A stretch of 64,000 bases of DNA, from contig NZ_OZ242364.1 in NCBI RefSeq assembly GCF_965208925.1, forward strand, positions 992,001 to 1,056,000, given 5' to 3'. Origin of the DNA: Poriferisodalis sp965208925 (GTDB lineage: Bacteria > Actinomycetota > Acidimicrobiia > Acidimicrobiales > Poriferisodalaceae). The notes under the pieces are model-generated. The model ran no database searches and was not told where the DNA came from. It saw only the letters and a program-made list of their open reading frames with translations. This document shows, in pieces, positions 43,512-51,770 of the stretch (positions are counted from its first letter, which is position 1; each line of letters starts with the position of its first letter). The position numbers and the translations under genes were made by a program.

Positions 43512-44693
43512 ATGCCTGGTTCGGTGATCGTCGGCGGCGCACGCACGCCTATCGGCAAGTTCAACGGCGGGCTCGCCGGCCTGACCGGCGCTCAGCTCGG
43601 CGGCGTCGCGATCACCGGAGCGCTGGAGCGGTCCGGCGTTTCGCCCGGCGATGTCGACTACGTGGTGATGGGTCAGGTGCTGCAGGCCGGCCAGGGCCAG
43701 ATCACCGCCCGGCAGGCGGCGACCGAGGCCGGCATCTCCATGGACGTGCCGGCCATCACCATCAACAAGGTGTGCCTGTCGGGCCTGAATGCCATCTACA
43801 TGGCAGACCAGATGATCGCAGCGGGCGACGCGGACGTGGTCGTCGCGGGCGGCATGGAGTCGATGACCAACGCGCCGTACCTGCTGCCCGATGGTCGCAA
43901 CGGCATGCGGATGGGCTCGGGCACGGTGCTCGACGCGATGATCCACGACGGCCTGTGGTGCGCCTTCGACGACGGTCACATGGGAGACGGCACCGAACGG
44001 GATGCCGCGAGCGCCGGCATCTCGCGCAGCGCGATGGACGAGTACTCCGCCCAGTCGCACGAACGCGCCGCAGCCGCGCAGAAGGACGGCCGCTTCGATG
44101 ACGAGATCGTGGCCGTCAGCATCCCTCAGCGGCGCGGCGATCCGCTGACGGTGCTCGACGACGAAGGCATCCGGCCCGGCACGACGCCCGAGAGCCTGTC
44201 CGGCCTGCGGCCGGCGTTCGCTGCCGACGGTGCCGTCACGGCCGGCAATGCGTCGCAGATCTCCGACGGCGGCTGCGCGCTGGTGCTGATGTCGGCCGAG
44301 ACAGCTGAGCGGCATGGCGCCGAACCGCTCGCCGAGGTGGTGTCCTACGGCATGGTCGCGGGGCCTGACACCTGCCTGCTGCACCAGCCGTCGCGGGCCA
44401 TTGGGCGTGCGCTCGCACGCGCTGATCTCGACGTCTCGGACCTGTCGCTGTTCGAGATCAACGAGGCCTTCGCCGCGGTGGCGGTGGCCTCGACCGAGGA
44501 TCTGGGCGTGTCGCCGGACATCGTGAATCCGAACGGCGGTGCGGTGGCGCTCGGCCATCCCATCGGCATGTCGGGTGCCCGCCTGGCGCTCACGCTCACC
44601 AGCGAGCTGCGCCGCCGCGGCGGCGGCCTGGGCGCTGCGGCGCTCTGCGGGGGCGGCGGCCAAGGCGACGCCGTGGTCCTGCGGGTCGCGTAG
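43512..44693 (+). CDS. acetyl-CoA C-acetyltransferase (thiolase)
   Basis: A 393-residue biosynthetic-type thiolase that condenses two acetyl-CoA to acetoacetyl-CoA or runs in reverse. Active-site residues: Cys88 in INKVCLSGLNA, His in GGAVALGHPIGMSGAR, Cys in ALCGGGGQGDA. ATG 43512 follows GAGGGGGTCGCA. It diverges from ccr across a 174-bp gap that probably holds both promoters; no operator could be identified there. Supplying acetoacetyl-CoA for the ethylmalonyl-CoA pathway is the natural reading. Confidence 0.94.
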   Translation: MPGSVIVGGARTPIGKFNGGLAGLTGAQLGGVAITGALERSGVSPGDVDYVVMGQVLQAGQGQITARQAATEAGISMDVPAITINKVCLSGLNAIYMADQMIAAGDADVVVAGGMESMTNAPYLLPDGRNGMRMGSGTVLDAMIHDGLWCAFDDGHMGDGTERDAASAGISRSAMDEYSAQSHERAAAAQKDGRFDDEIVAVSIPQRRGDPLTVLDDEGIRPGTTPESLSGLRPAFAADGAVTAGNASQISDGGCALVLMSAETAERHGAEPLAEVVSYGMVAGPDTCLLHQPSRAIGRALARADLDVSDLSLFEINEAFAAVAVASTEDLGVSPDIVNPNGGAVALGHPIGMSGARLALTLTSELRRRGGGLGAAALCGGGGQGDAVVLRVA

Positions 44694-44754
44694 CCGCCCC
44701 GACCAGCCAATCCCTCCTCGCGAACGCATCGGATCGGCACCGGCGCGAGACGGA

Positions 44755-45168
44755 TCAGGCAGCCTCGGGTCGGGCGAGCACTTCGGTGGCAACGCAGATC
44801 GGCCAGAGAGCAGCGTGCACGGCATCGCCAATTGCGACAGCGTCGATGGCCGGCACCTCTAAGTAGATACGGCTCGCTCCGAGCAGCTCGGTCAACCGTG
44901 CGAACGGAGCCGGGTCGACCAGCATCGCTCCCACGACGGCCGCCGGTGCGGTGGCGATCGCCAGCAGCGCACCGCATGGATCCACGAACACCGCAGCGAC
45001 GCCATGCGGCGACGCGCCGGCACTCAGGCACAGTGCTCTGGCGTGGCACGGGCCTGCCACCATCACACGCTCGGCTGGCGCTGGGCGGAACACTGCAACC
45101 GGCAAGTCGTGCGGCGGTGGACCGGCTGCGCGGTCAGTTGTCCGGTCGTGGGGATCGAAAGCAGCCAT
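44755..45168 (-). CDS. hypothetical protein
   Basis: A 137-residue protein that I do not recognise. It is rich in Ala, Val and Pro and has one long alanine/valine stretch (AAVFVDPCGALLAIATAPAA), but no clear signal peptide, membrane helix or motif. ATG 45168 has AAGGAG five bases upstream, and codon use is normal for the genome, so it is probably a real gene. It lies just downstream of recR on the same strand with a 92-bp gap and converges on the thiolase gene. Confidence 0.6.
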   Translation of the reverse strand: MAAFDPHDRTTDRAAGPPPHDLPVAVFRPAPAERVMVAGPCHARALCLSAGASPHGVAAVFVDPCGALLAIATAPAAVVGAMLVDPAPFARLTELLGASRIYLEVPAIDAVAIGDAVHAALWPICVATEVLARPEAA

Positions 45169-45260
45169 GGCACTCCTTGCGAGTGCAGGCCGTTCGGGAA
45201 GTGCCGGCCGGACCGTAGGCAGCCACGGCGGACCCGTCCAGCGATTTAGAGACTCGGCAG

Positions 45261-45857
45261 CTAGGGCGTGAGGGTGCGGCGGTTGCGGAGGGCTCGTTCC
45301 AGGGTGAGCTCGTCGGCGTATTCGAGGTCGCCGCCGACGGGCAGGCCGCTGGCAAGGCGAGTCACCTGCACGCCCAGCGGTTCGAGCTGGCGAGCCAGAT
45401 ACATGGCGGTCGTGTCGCCCTCGATGTTCGGGTTCGTGCACACGATCAACTCAGCGACCGACTCGCTGTCGAGACGTGCGAGCAGCTCGCGGATGCGCAG
45501 CTGCTCGGGCCCCACGCCCTCGAGCGGGTTCAGCGCCCCGCCGAGCACGTGGTAGCGCCCCCGGAAGCCCGCCTTCTCCATCGCCACGACGTCCCGCGGC
45601 TCCTCCACCACGCAGATCATCCCGTTGGCCCGGGCCGGGTCGGCACAGGTGGGACACGGGTCGGTCTCGCTGAGGTTCCAGCACTGGCTGCAGAAGCCGA
45701 CCCGGTCCTTGGCGGCGGTGATGGCCGCAGCGAGACGGTGAGCGTCGGCAGCCGGACGCTTCAGCAGCCAGAACGTGATGCGCTGGGCGCCCTTGGGGCC
45801 GATGCCGGGCAGGCGGCTGAGTTCGTCGATCAGGTCTTCGACGGCGTCGTCATACAC
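45261..45857 (-). CDS. recR: recombination mediator RecR
   Basis: A 198-residue RecR protein, which with RecF/RecO loads RecA at gaps. The order is normal: helix-hairpin-helix (LSRLPGIGPKGAQRITFWLL), zinc finger CSQC...CPTC, a Toprim domain starting ICVVEEPRDVVAMEK with TNPNIEGDTTAMYLA, and the Walker-B-like C terminus. GTG start. It lies 34 bp after dnaX on the same strand, the usual bacterial pairing, although the small YbaB gene often found between them is missing. Confidence 0.96.
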   Translation of the reverse strand: MYDDAVEDLIDELSRLPGIGPKGAQRITFWLLKRPAADAHRLAAAITAAKDRVGFCSQCWNLSETDPCPTCADPARANGMICVVEEPRDVVAMEKAGFRGRYHVLGGALNPLEGVGPEQLRIRELLARLDSESVAELIVCTNPNIEGDTTAMYLARQLEPLGVQVTRLASGLPVGGDLEYADELTLERALRNRRTLTP

Positions 45858-45891
45858 GTCAGCCCCCGCCGCTACTAGTCAATCAAGGCTC

Positions 45892-47673
45892 TCAGGTCGC
45901 ACTCTCGTCGTCGCGGACCACGACCGATCCGGGGAAGCGGTCCACTATCCGCTGCACCTTGGCTTCCGGGGAGGAGGCGGGCGCGGCGTCATGTGAGGCC
46001 GTCGACGCGGTCGGGCCTGTGGTCTCTGGCGCGACGTTGCCGGCCGATTCGGTTGGGGACGGCGGCGCCTCGCCGGTGACCGTCGAGGACTGGCTGGGCT
46101 CGCCTGCCGCGTCGCTCACCTCGAGACGGACGGATTGGTCGAGCAGCGCTGACAGGATCGCGTCCACCTCGTTGCTGCGTCGCCGGGCGTTGGCGAGCGG
46201 CACGCCTTCGCTCAGCCGAACCGTCACCACATTGCGCTCGTGAGTGAGAACGGCTGCGTCGCGGAACAGGCCCTTCGCGACTGGACGCAGCTTCTCGACG
46301 ACCTGCGACTCCCAGATGCGCTGCAGGTCCGCGGCTGTCATGGCCGTCGGGGCCTCGGCCGGCGCTGTCGCAGGTTCGACTGTGGATCCCGGCTGCGGTG
46401 CCTCCTCAGGGGCCGACACTGGCGGCGCAGGCGGCGCTGCGGGCGTGGGGGTTGCAGCCGGCGGAGGCTGTGCGGCAGCGGCCGGGGCATCGAGGGAGGG
46501 AGGCGCGGTGGTTGAGGCCATGGCCGCACGGGCGGCAGCGGGACCGCCAGCGGGGGGCGCTGGGCCGTCCGCTCCGCCGCGGGCGGGCGCTGCGGCGGAC
46601 GGCACAGGGTCGGGCGCACCCGCGCCCAGCAGATCGTCGGCGAGCAGGCCCACCAGGGCGGCTTCCAGCGTCAGGCGACGGTCGGCCGATTGCGGCATCT
46701 GTGCCAGTGCGGTACCGAGGGCCTCGAGCGCCCGCACGTTGGCGCGGCGACCCATGGCATCGCTCAGCTCCCGCGCCGAGGTGATGTCGGCCGGTGGCAG
46801 TTCAGCGGGCTCGACGCCCGCGCCCACCAGGAACATGTCACGCAGACGCCGTGCGGTGCGCTCGGCCAGATCGCGAGCGTCGACACCCGCGGCGGTGGCC
46901 TCGGCAACGGCGATGAGCGTCACAGCCAGGTCGGCGCGTGCCAGCGCCAGCACCAGCGCGTTCACATCGGTGCGATCGTCAGGGATGCCCCCTGCCGCCA
47001 GCACCGTGTCGAGCGCCGAGAGCGCATCGCGCACCGACCCGGCGCCGCGTTCGGTCACATAGTCGACGACGGCATCGTCAACCGGCGCCCCAGCGGCCTC
47101 GGCCACGGCTCGCACATGCGGCGCCATCTCGTCCGCGCCCACCAACGACAGCTCGAACTGCTGGGTGCGGCTGCGGATGGTGGGCAGCACCTTGTTCGGA
47201 TCAGTGGTGGCCAGGATGAACACCACGTGCGCCGGTGGTTCCTCCAAGGTCTTGAGCAGCGCATTGGACGCCGCCGCAGAGAGCATGTGCACCTCGTCGA
47301 GCAGGTACACCTTGCGACGCCCGGAGCTGACCAGGGCCGCCTTCTCGGTCATGTCCCGGATGTGGTTCACCGAGTTGTTGGACGCAGCGTCGAGCTCGAT
47401 GAGGTCCATCGAGGTGCCTGCGGCAACAGCGGTGCAGCTGTCGCAGATGCCGCACGGCTCGCCGTCGTCGGTGAGCGCCTCGCAGTTGAGCGCCTTGGCC
47501 AAGATGCGGGCGGTGGAGGTCTTGCCGGTGCCACGGGGGCCGCTCAACAGGTACGCGTGCCCGACGCGGTCCTCGCGTACCGCGTTGCGCAGGGCCCGAA
47601 CCAGGTGCGGCTGTCCGACCACCTCCGCAAACCGCTGAGGACGGAACCTCCGGTAGAGCGACTGGTGCTGCAT
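45892..47673 (-). CDS. dnaX: DNA polymerase III subunit gamma/tau
   Basis: A 593-residue clamp-loader ATPase. AAA+ domain: LLSGPRGTGKTSTARILAKAL (Walker A), the four-Cys zinc module CEALTDDGEPCGICDSC, YLLDEVHMLS (Walker B) and the SRC-like ATTDPNKVLPTIRSRTQQFEL. Domain III runs to about 370, then a Pro/Ala-rich linker (about 370-450) and a C-terminal region that in tau contacts polymerase alpha and the helicase. I saw no clear slippery site for making gamma, so the single long product is assumed. Confidence 0.96.
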   Translation of the reverse strand: MQHQSLYRRFRPQRFAEVVGQPHLVRALRNAVREDRVGHAYLLSGPRGTGKTSTARILAKALNCEALTDDGEPCGICDSCTAVAAGTSMDLIELDAASNNSVNHIRDMTEKAALVSSGRRKVYLLDEVHMLSAAASNALLKTLEEPPAHVVFILATTDPNKVLPTIRSRTQQFELSLVGADEMAPHVRAVAEAAGAPVDDAVVDYVTERGAGSVRDALSALDTVLAAGGIPDDRTDVNALVLALARADLAVTLIAVAEATAAGVDARDLAERTARRLRDMFLVGAGVEPAELPPADITSARELSDAMGRRANVRALEALGTALAQMPQSADRRLTLEAALVGLLADDLLGAGAPDPVPSAAAPARGGADGPAPPAGGPAAARAAMASTTAPPSLDAPAAAAQPPPAATPTPAAPPAPPVSAPEEAPQPGSTVEPATAPAEAPTAMTAADLQRIWESQVVEKLRPVAKGLFRDAAVLTHERNVVTVRLSEGVPLANARRRSNEVDAILSALLDQSVRLEVSDAAGEPSQSSTVTGEAPPSPTESAGNVAPETTGPTASTASHDAAPASSPEAKVQRIVDRFPGSVVVRDDESAT

Positions 47674-47718
47674 CTCGCGGCGATCCTAAGGAATCCAGCC
47701 AGTGGCTGCGCCCGCGGC

Positions 47719-47787
47719 AGGAGCGGACGAGTCCTCTGCGCCGGGAATCCAGCAGGTTCCGACCTCGCAGGGTCCTCGTCCGCTCCT
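47719..47787. other. strong imperfect hairpin between dnaX and the SRP RNA gene
   Basis: AGGAGCGGACGAG (47719-47731) pairs over 13 bp with CTCGTCCGCTCCT (47775-47787). A CTGCG/CGCAG helix may extend it inside. GGAATCCAGC occurs twice nearby (47690 and 47744) and AGCCAGTG flanks both sides. It sits in the 167-bp gap between the dnaX start and the divergent SRP RNA gene. It could be a small RNA, a regulatory leader or a repeat remnant. Confidence 0.45.
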
Positions 47788-47840
47788 ACAGCCAGTGATG
47801 CTGTGCCCGCGAACGCGTCTCTGCGGTTAGCGTTTGGCGT

Positions 47841-47976
47841 GTGTCGCCGTCTGACGTGGCGGCCGGGTCCTGTGCGACGGCGACCCGTGAACCGAGTCAG
47901 GGCCGGGAGGCAGCAGCTCTCAGCGGACCTCGTTGTGTGCCGCAGATCGCCTGGCCGCCTCGCCAGACGGCGACAC
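47841..47976 (+). ncRNA. ffs: signal recognition particle RNA (4.5S type)
   Basis: The conserved apical SRP motif is present: GAGTCAGGGCCGGGAGGCAG followed by CAGCTCTCAGCGG, with a GGGA tetraloop in place of GGAA and the asymmetric loop GGCAGCAG. The ends close in a perfect 13-bp helix, GTGTCGCCGTCTG (47841-47853) with CAGACGGCGACAC (47964-47976), and GGCGGCC pairs with GGCCGCC inside. Length of about 136 is slightly longer than the E. coli RNA. The place beside dnaX and a tRNA-Ser gene is common in actinobacteria. Exact ends are inferred from the closing stem. Confidence 0.87.
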
Positions 47977-48046
47977 CGCCCTCATCTCCGTCTCGCCGGA
48001 GGTGGGGCGCTGTCGCGGGATCGCCACGCGATCCCTCCAGTGACAT

Positions 48047-48135
48047 GGAGAGTTGCCAGAGTGGACGAATGGGCTCGCTTGGAAAGCGTGTGAGGCTTTC
48101 ATCGGCCTCCGTGGGTTCGAATCCCACACTCTCCG
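48047..48135 (+). tRNA. tRNA-Ser (anticodon GGA)
   Basis: An 89-base class II tRNA with acceptor GGAGAGT/ACTCTCC, anticodon loop TTGGAAA (anticodon GGA), a long variable arm (GAGGC...GCCTC) and T-loop TTCGAAT. The discriminator is G. CCA is not encoded. It lies 70 bases after the SRP RNA gene on the same strand. Confidence 0.97.
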
Positions 48136-48154
48136 CATGTCAGACTGAGCAGTG

Positions 48155-49153
48155 ATGACCAGCTCCCGGCTGCCCATCAGGGACGCCAAGGGCTACGAGC
48201 CGGACCTGCCCATCTCGGTCTCCACGATCCTGGACTGGCCGCCCCGGCCCCTGCAGACCCTGCGGCACATCTCGCTGATGATGCTCCCCCAGGGAATGCT
48301 GTGGGTGGCGATGTCGGCGGTGGTGTGGAACTTCTTCACGCCGTCCATGGAGCGCATGGCCAGCCTGCGCCCCAGGTGGGTCCTGGAGATCTATCTGCGC
48401 AACGTGGTGCTGTTCACGCTGGTCGCAGGGACGCTCCACGTCGCGCTGTACATGCGGCAGGTTCAGCAGCAGCGCTACAAGTACAACCGCCAGTGGCTCA
48501 GCACCACCAACCGGGCGTTCCTGTGGAACAACCAGACCCGCGACAACATCTTCTGGTGCCTGGTCAGCGGCTGCGCAGTGTGGTCGGCGTACGAGGCGCT
48601 GACGATGTGGTTCTACGCCAACGACTGGATCCCGTCGGTGGAGTGGGGCACGTGGTGGCCCTACATCTGCGCGCTCACGGTGATCGCATCGCTGTGGTCA
48701 GTCGTGCACTTCTATTGCATCCACCGGGTGCTGCACATGCGCTGGGTGTACGACCACGTGCACTACCTGCATCACCGCAACGTGAACACCGGGCCGTGGA
48801 GCGGGCTGTCGATGCACCCGGTCGAGCACATGATGTACCTGAGCATGATCGTGCTGTGGTGGGTGGTGCCCGCTCACCCGTTCATCCTGATCCTCACCTT
48901 GCTGTCCAACGCCGTGGCCACCTCGTTCTCCCACTCGGGATTCGAGCGCTTCGAGATCGGCAAGCGCGAGGGGCCGACGATGGCCGGAGCCGACTACTTC
49001 CACCACCTGCATCATCGCTACTTCGAGTGCAACTACGGCAACCGGCCGGTGCCGCTCGACAAGCTGTTCGGCACCTTCCACGACGGCACGCCCGAGGCCC
49101 ACGCCCGGATGCGCGAGCGGGCGAAGCGAAGGCGCGGCATCACTGCCGCCTGA
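48155..49153 (+). CDS. fatty acid hydroxylase / sterol desaturase family membrane protein
   Basis: A 332-residue integral membrane di-iron enzyme. After several hydrophobic helices it shows the three histidine clusters of the superfamily: HFYCIHRVLH, HYLHHRN and, near the C terminus, HHLHHRYFE. The substrate may be a fatty acid, sterol or carotenoid-type lipid; nothing nearby decides. ATG 48155 is preceded directly by an in-frame GTG (48152). It begins 19 bases after tRNA-Ser. Confidence 0.88.
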   Translation: MTSSRLPIRDAKGYEPDLPISVSTILDWPPRPLQTLRHISLMMLPQGMLWVAMSAVVWNFFTPSMERMASLRPRWVLEIYLRNVVLFTLVAGTLHVALYMRQVQQQRYKYNRQWLSTTNRAFLWNNQTRDNIFWCLVSGCAVWSAYEALTMWFYANDWIPSVEWGTWWPYICALTVIASLWSVVHFYCIHRVLHMRWVYDHVHYLHHRNVNTGPWSGLSMHPVEHMMYLSMIVLWWVVPAHPFILILTLLSNAVATSFSHSGFERFEIGKREGPTMAGADYFHHLHHRYFECNYGNRPVPLDKLFGTFHDGTPEAHARMRERAKRRRGITAA

Positions 49154-49195
49154 AACCGCTGCCTGAGGTGACGCGCTAGCGGCCACACTTCGGGT

Positions 49196-49642
49196 GTGAC
49201 AGACGAAGCGGCCATCGAGTTGGCGTTGGAACAGGCCCGGCAGGCTGCGGCGGCTGGCGAGGTGCCGGTCGGCGCTGTGGTGATCGTCGACGGCGAGGTG
49301 ATCGCTGCGCGCCACAACGAGCGCGAGGCCACCAACGATCCCACCGCGCACGCCGAGGTGCTGGCCCTGCGCGATGCCGCCGCGGCCATAGGCGACTGGC
49401 GGCTCAGCGGCGCAACCCTGGCGACGACGCTCGAACCGTGCCCCATGTGCGCCGGGGCGGTGCTCGCGGCCCGGGTGCGCCGGGTGGTGTTCGGGGCCTA
49501 CGACCCCAAGGCAGGCGCCACGGCGACGCTCTACAACCTGCTCGTGGACCCGCGCTTCAATCACAACTCCGAGGTCGTGGGCGGTGTGCGCGAGGAGGAG
49601 TGCGGCGAGCTGCTCAGCGACTTTTTCGGCAGCTACCGCTGA
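49196..49642 (+). CDS. tadA: tRNA-specific adenosine deaminase
   Basis: A 148-residue deaminase that converts A34 to inosine in tRNA-Arg(ACG). The zinc and catalytic residues are in DPTAHAEVLALRDAA (His and Glu) and EPCPMCAGAV (two Cys). VFGAYDPKAGATATLYNLL is the RNA-contact region. GTG start 49196. It is followed on the opposite strand by tRNA-Ser(CGA). Length fits TadA rather than a free cytosine deaminase. Confidence 0.95.
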   Translation: MTDEAAIELALEQARQAAAAGEVPVGAVVIVDGEVIAARHNEREATNDPTAHAEVLALRDAAAAIGDWRLSGATLATTLEPCPMCAGAVLAARVRRVVFGAYDPKAGATATLYNLLVDPRFNHNSEVVGGVREEECGELLSDFFGSYR

Positions 49643-49676
49643 TCTGGCGCACTGCGTCTCGAGGCGCCGGGTGTGG

Positions 49677-49763
49677 CGGAAGGTGTGGGATTCGAACCCA
49701 CGGTGACCCGAAGGCCACAACGGTTTTCGAGACCGCCCCATTCGTCCGCTCTGGCAACCTTCC
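49677..49763 (-). tRNA. tRNA-Ser (anticodon CGA)
   Basis: An 87-base class II tRNA on the minus strand: acceptor GGAAGGT/ACCTTCC, anticodon loop CTCGAAA (anticodon CGA), a long variable arm and T-loop TTCGAAT. The discriminator G is followed directly by CCA (49676-49674), so the 3' end appears encoded here, unlike the other two tRNAs of the window. Confidence 0.97.
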
Positions 49764-49872
49764 GCAGCGCACCCTATCGACGCCGTCCAGATCGACCGCC
49801 TGCTCGTCGACCCCGCCCGCGTGCACCACAAATCGGTCGCCAGCGTGGCGAAATCGTGACAGCCTCTCCGCC

Positions 49873-51348
49873 GTGAGCAGCACGCTGGAGGGTCCCCAGG
49901 CCGCGGCCGGCGCTGATGCGCGCCAAGCCGGCAGCACGTGGTCGGTTTCTGACCTGGCGGCGGCCGTCGGCGAGACGATCCAGCGGGCCTTTCCCAGCGA
50001 AGTCTGGGTGCGCGGCGAGATCATCGGGTATTCGGCAGCGGCGAGCGGCCACATCTACTTCAGCCTCATCGAACCCGGAACGGGCAACGACCGCCGGGGC
50101 GCACGCATGCGGGTGGCCCTGTTCAAGGGACGCCAGCGCGGCGTGAACCGCGACCTCGCCGCAGCGGGCGGGCTGACGCTCGACGACGGCATCGAAGTGC
50201 GGATCCGGGCCGAGGTGGAGTACTACGCCGGCAGCGGGCAGGTCCAGCTCATCATGAGCGGTGTCGACCCGCACTTCACCCTCGGCGTGCTGGCTGCTGA
50301 CCGTGAGCGCACGCTGACCGAGCTGACCGAGTCAGGGCTGCTGCGCCGCAACGCCGCCGTGCCGCTGGCACTGGTGCCGCTGCGCGTCGGCCTCGTGACG
50401 GCCGCAGGCAGTGCAGCCCATGCGGACTTCGTCCACGAGCTCGAGGCAAGCAGTTATGCGTTCGAGGTGCTGTTGTGCGACGCCCGTGTGCAGGGCGTCA
50501 CGGCCGAAGCCGACCTGATGGCGGCACTTCGGACGCTCGGAGGTGCCGACATCGACGTGATCGCCGTGGTGCGCGGCGGTGGCGATCGCACCGACCTGCT
50601 GGCGTTCGACCTCGCCAGCGTGGCGAAAGCCGTTGCGATGTGCCCGCTGCCGGTGTTCTGCGGCATCGGCCACGAGACCGACACCTCTGTCGTCGACCAG
50701 GTGGCGCACACGGCTGCCAAGACGCCGACTGCATGCGCCGCCGCACTCGTTGCCCATGTGGCCGCGTTCGACGAACGCCTGGCTCGAACCCGTCGCGAGG
50801 TGGATCGGCTGGCCCGCAGCAGAGCGGCTGCCGCAGCAGCCCGTCTGACGGCAGCATGCAGCGCGCTGGGGCTGCTGGCCGAGCGCCGCCTGGCTCGCCC
50901 GCGTGCGCGGCTCGGCGAGATCCGGCTGCGGCTGGGTCATCACGCGCAGCGCCACTGCGGCACCGCCGCCAGCAAGCTCGCCGGCGCGCGCCAAGCGCTG
51001 CAGCGCAGCCCTGCCCATGCCCAGCGCGCCATGGCATCGCTTGGCTCCCGACGACCCCGGCTGCAGCGAGCCTCGACGCGACGCCTCGAGGCTGCGAAGG
51101 CCCGGCTGCGTTCCGCATCGGCACTGGTGTCGGCGGTCGCGCCGGAGCGGACCCTGGCTCGGGGCTTCTCGATTACGCGCGCGGCGGACGGGAGCATCGT
51201 GCGCGAGATGCCTGCCGCCGGCGAGACGATTTCGACGCAGACCCAGCACGCCGTGTTCGCCAGTGTTGTCGACCACAGCAGGGCGGCCAACGCTCGGCCC
51301 GGCGAACCGGCTGACGATCCGACGACCGGAAGGACAACTGATGGCTGA
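49873..51348 (+). CDS. xseA: exodeoxyribonuclease VII large subunit
   Basis: A 491-residue nuclease subunit. The N-terminal OB-fold (WSVSDLAAAVGETIQRAFPSEVWVRGEI) binds single-stranded DNA. The catalytic region includes RVGLVTAAGSAAHADFVHEL, DVIAVVRGGGDRTDLLAFD, PVFCGIGHETDTSVVDQVA and a long coiled coil rich in Arg/Ala before the C-terminal ARGFSITRAADGSIV block. GTG 49873 is chosen; the frame is open further upstream but crosses tadA and the tRNA. Its end overlaps xseB by 8 bp. Confidence 0.95.
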   Translation: MSSTLEGPQAAAGADARQAGSTWSVSDLAAAVGETIQRAFPSEVWVRGEIIGYSAAASGHIYFSLIEPGTGNDRRGARMRVALFKGRQRGVNRDLAAAGGLTLDDGIEVRIRAEVEYYAGSGQVQLIMSGVDPHFTLGVLAADRERTLTELTESGLLRRNAAVPLALVPLRVGLVTAAGSAAHADFVHELEASSYAFEVLLCDARVQGVTAEADLMAALRTLGGADIDVIAVVRGGGDRTDLLAFDLASVAKAVAMCPLPVFCGIGHETDTSVVDQVAHTAAKTPTACAAALVAHVAAFDERLARTRREVDRLARSRAAAAAARLTAACSALGLLAERRLARPRARLGEIRLRLGHHAQRHCGTAASKLAGARQALQRSPAHAQRAMASLGSRRPRLQRASTRRLEAAKARLRSASALVSAVAPERTLARGFSITRAADGSIVREMPAAGETISTQTQHAVFASVVDHSRAANARPGEPADDPTTGRTTDG

Positions 51349-51598
51349 AGACACTGGCGGCGGTGCTGGCAGAGACGAGACAGCATTCGGCGGCTACGCC
51401 GAGTCGATGGCCGAGCTCGAGGCAATCCTGGCCAGCCTGGAGAGCGATGACGTCGACATCGACGCGCTGGCCTCGCAGGTTGAACGCGCCTCGCTTCTCA
51501 TCGCGCACTGTGAGGGGCGGCTGCGCGCCACTGAACTGTCCCTGCAGACGATCCTGGCCCAGCACGAACCGGACTCGCCGGCTAGCGATGGCTCCTGA
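51341..51598 (+). CDS. xseB: exodeoxyribonuclease VII small subunit
   Basis: An 85-residue helical protein that binds the coiled coil of XseA and keeps the nuclease soluble. The family pattern is visible: GGYAESMAELEAILASLE, then VDIDALASQVERASLLIAHCEGRLRATE. ATG 51341 overlaps the xseA stop (ATGGCTGA). The 172-bp gap after it shows no gene; it ends with GAGGAACCT before the next start. Confidence 0.93.
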   Translation: MAEDTGGGAGRDETAFGGYAESMAELEAILASLESDDVDIDALASQVERASLLIAHCEGRLRATELSLQTILAQHEPDSPASDGS

Positions 51599-51770
51599 AC
51601 GGCCTCGCGCTGGGTCATGGGCATGTGTGGACCGAGGGAGTTGGTGGGCGCTCCCCCGGTCCACCTGCGCGTCACGGGTCGGTGGAAAACCCGGAGCGCA
51701 CGCTCACGCCGCCGCGGTGTTTGCCCACTGTGAGTGACCGCGGCCGCTCGTCGAATCCAACGAGGAACCT

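Noticed and set aside
41970..44831. 953-residue Ccr frame
   Set aside because: The upstream part is antisense to the thiolase gene; the Ccr family start lies at 43337.
45892..47673. Programmed frameshift in dnaX to make gamma
   Set aside because: No A-rich slippery heptamer with a downstream hairpin was seen near the end of domain III.
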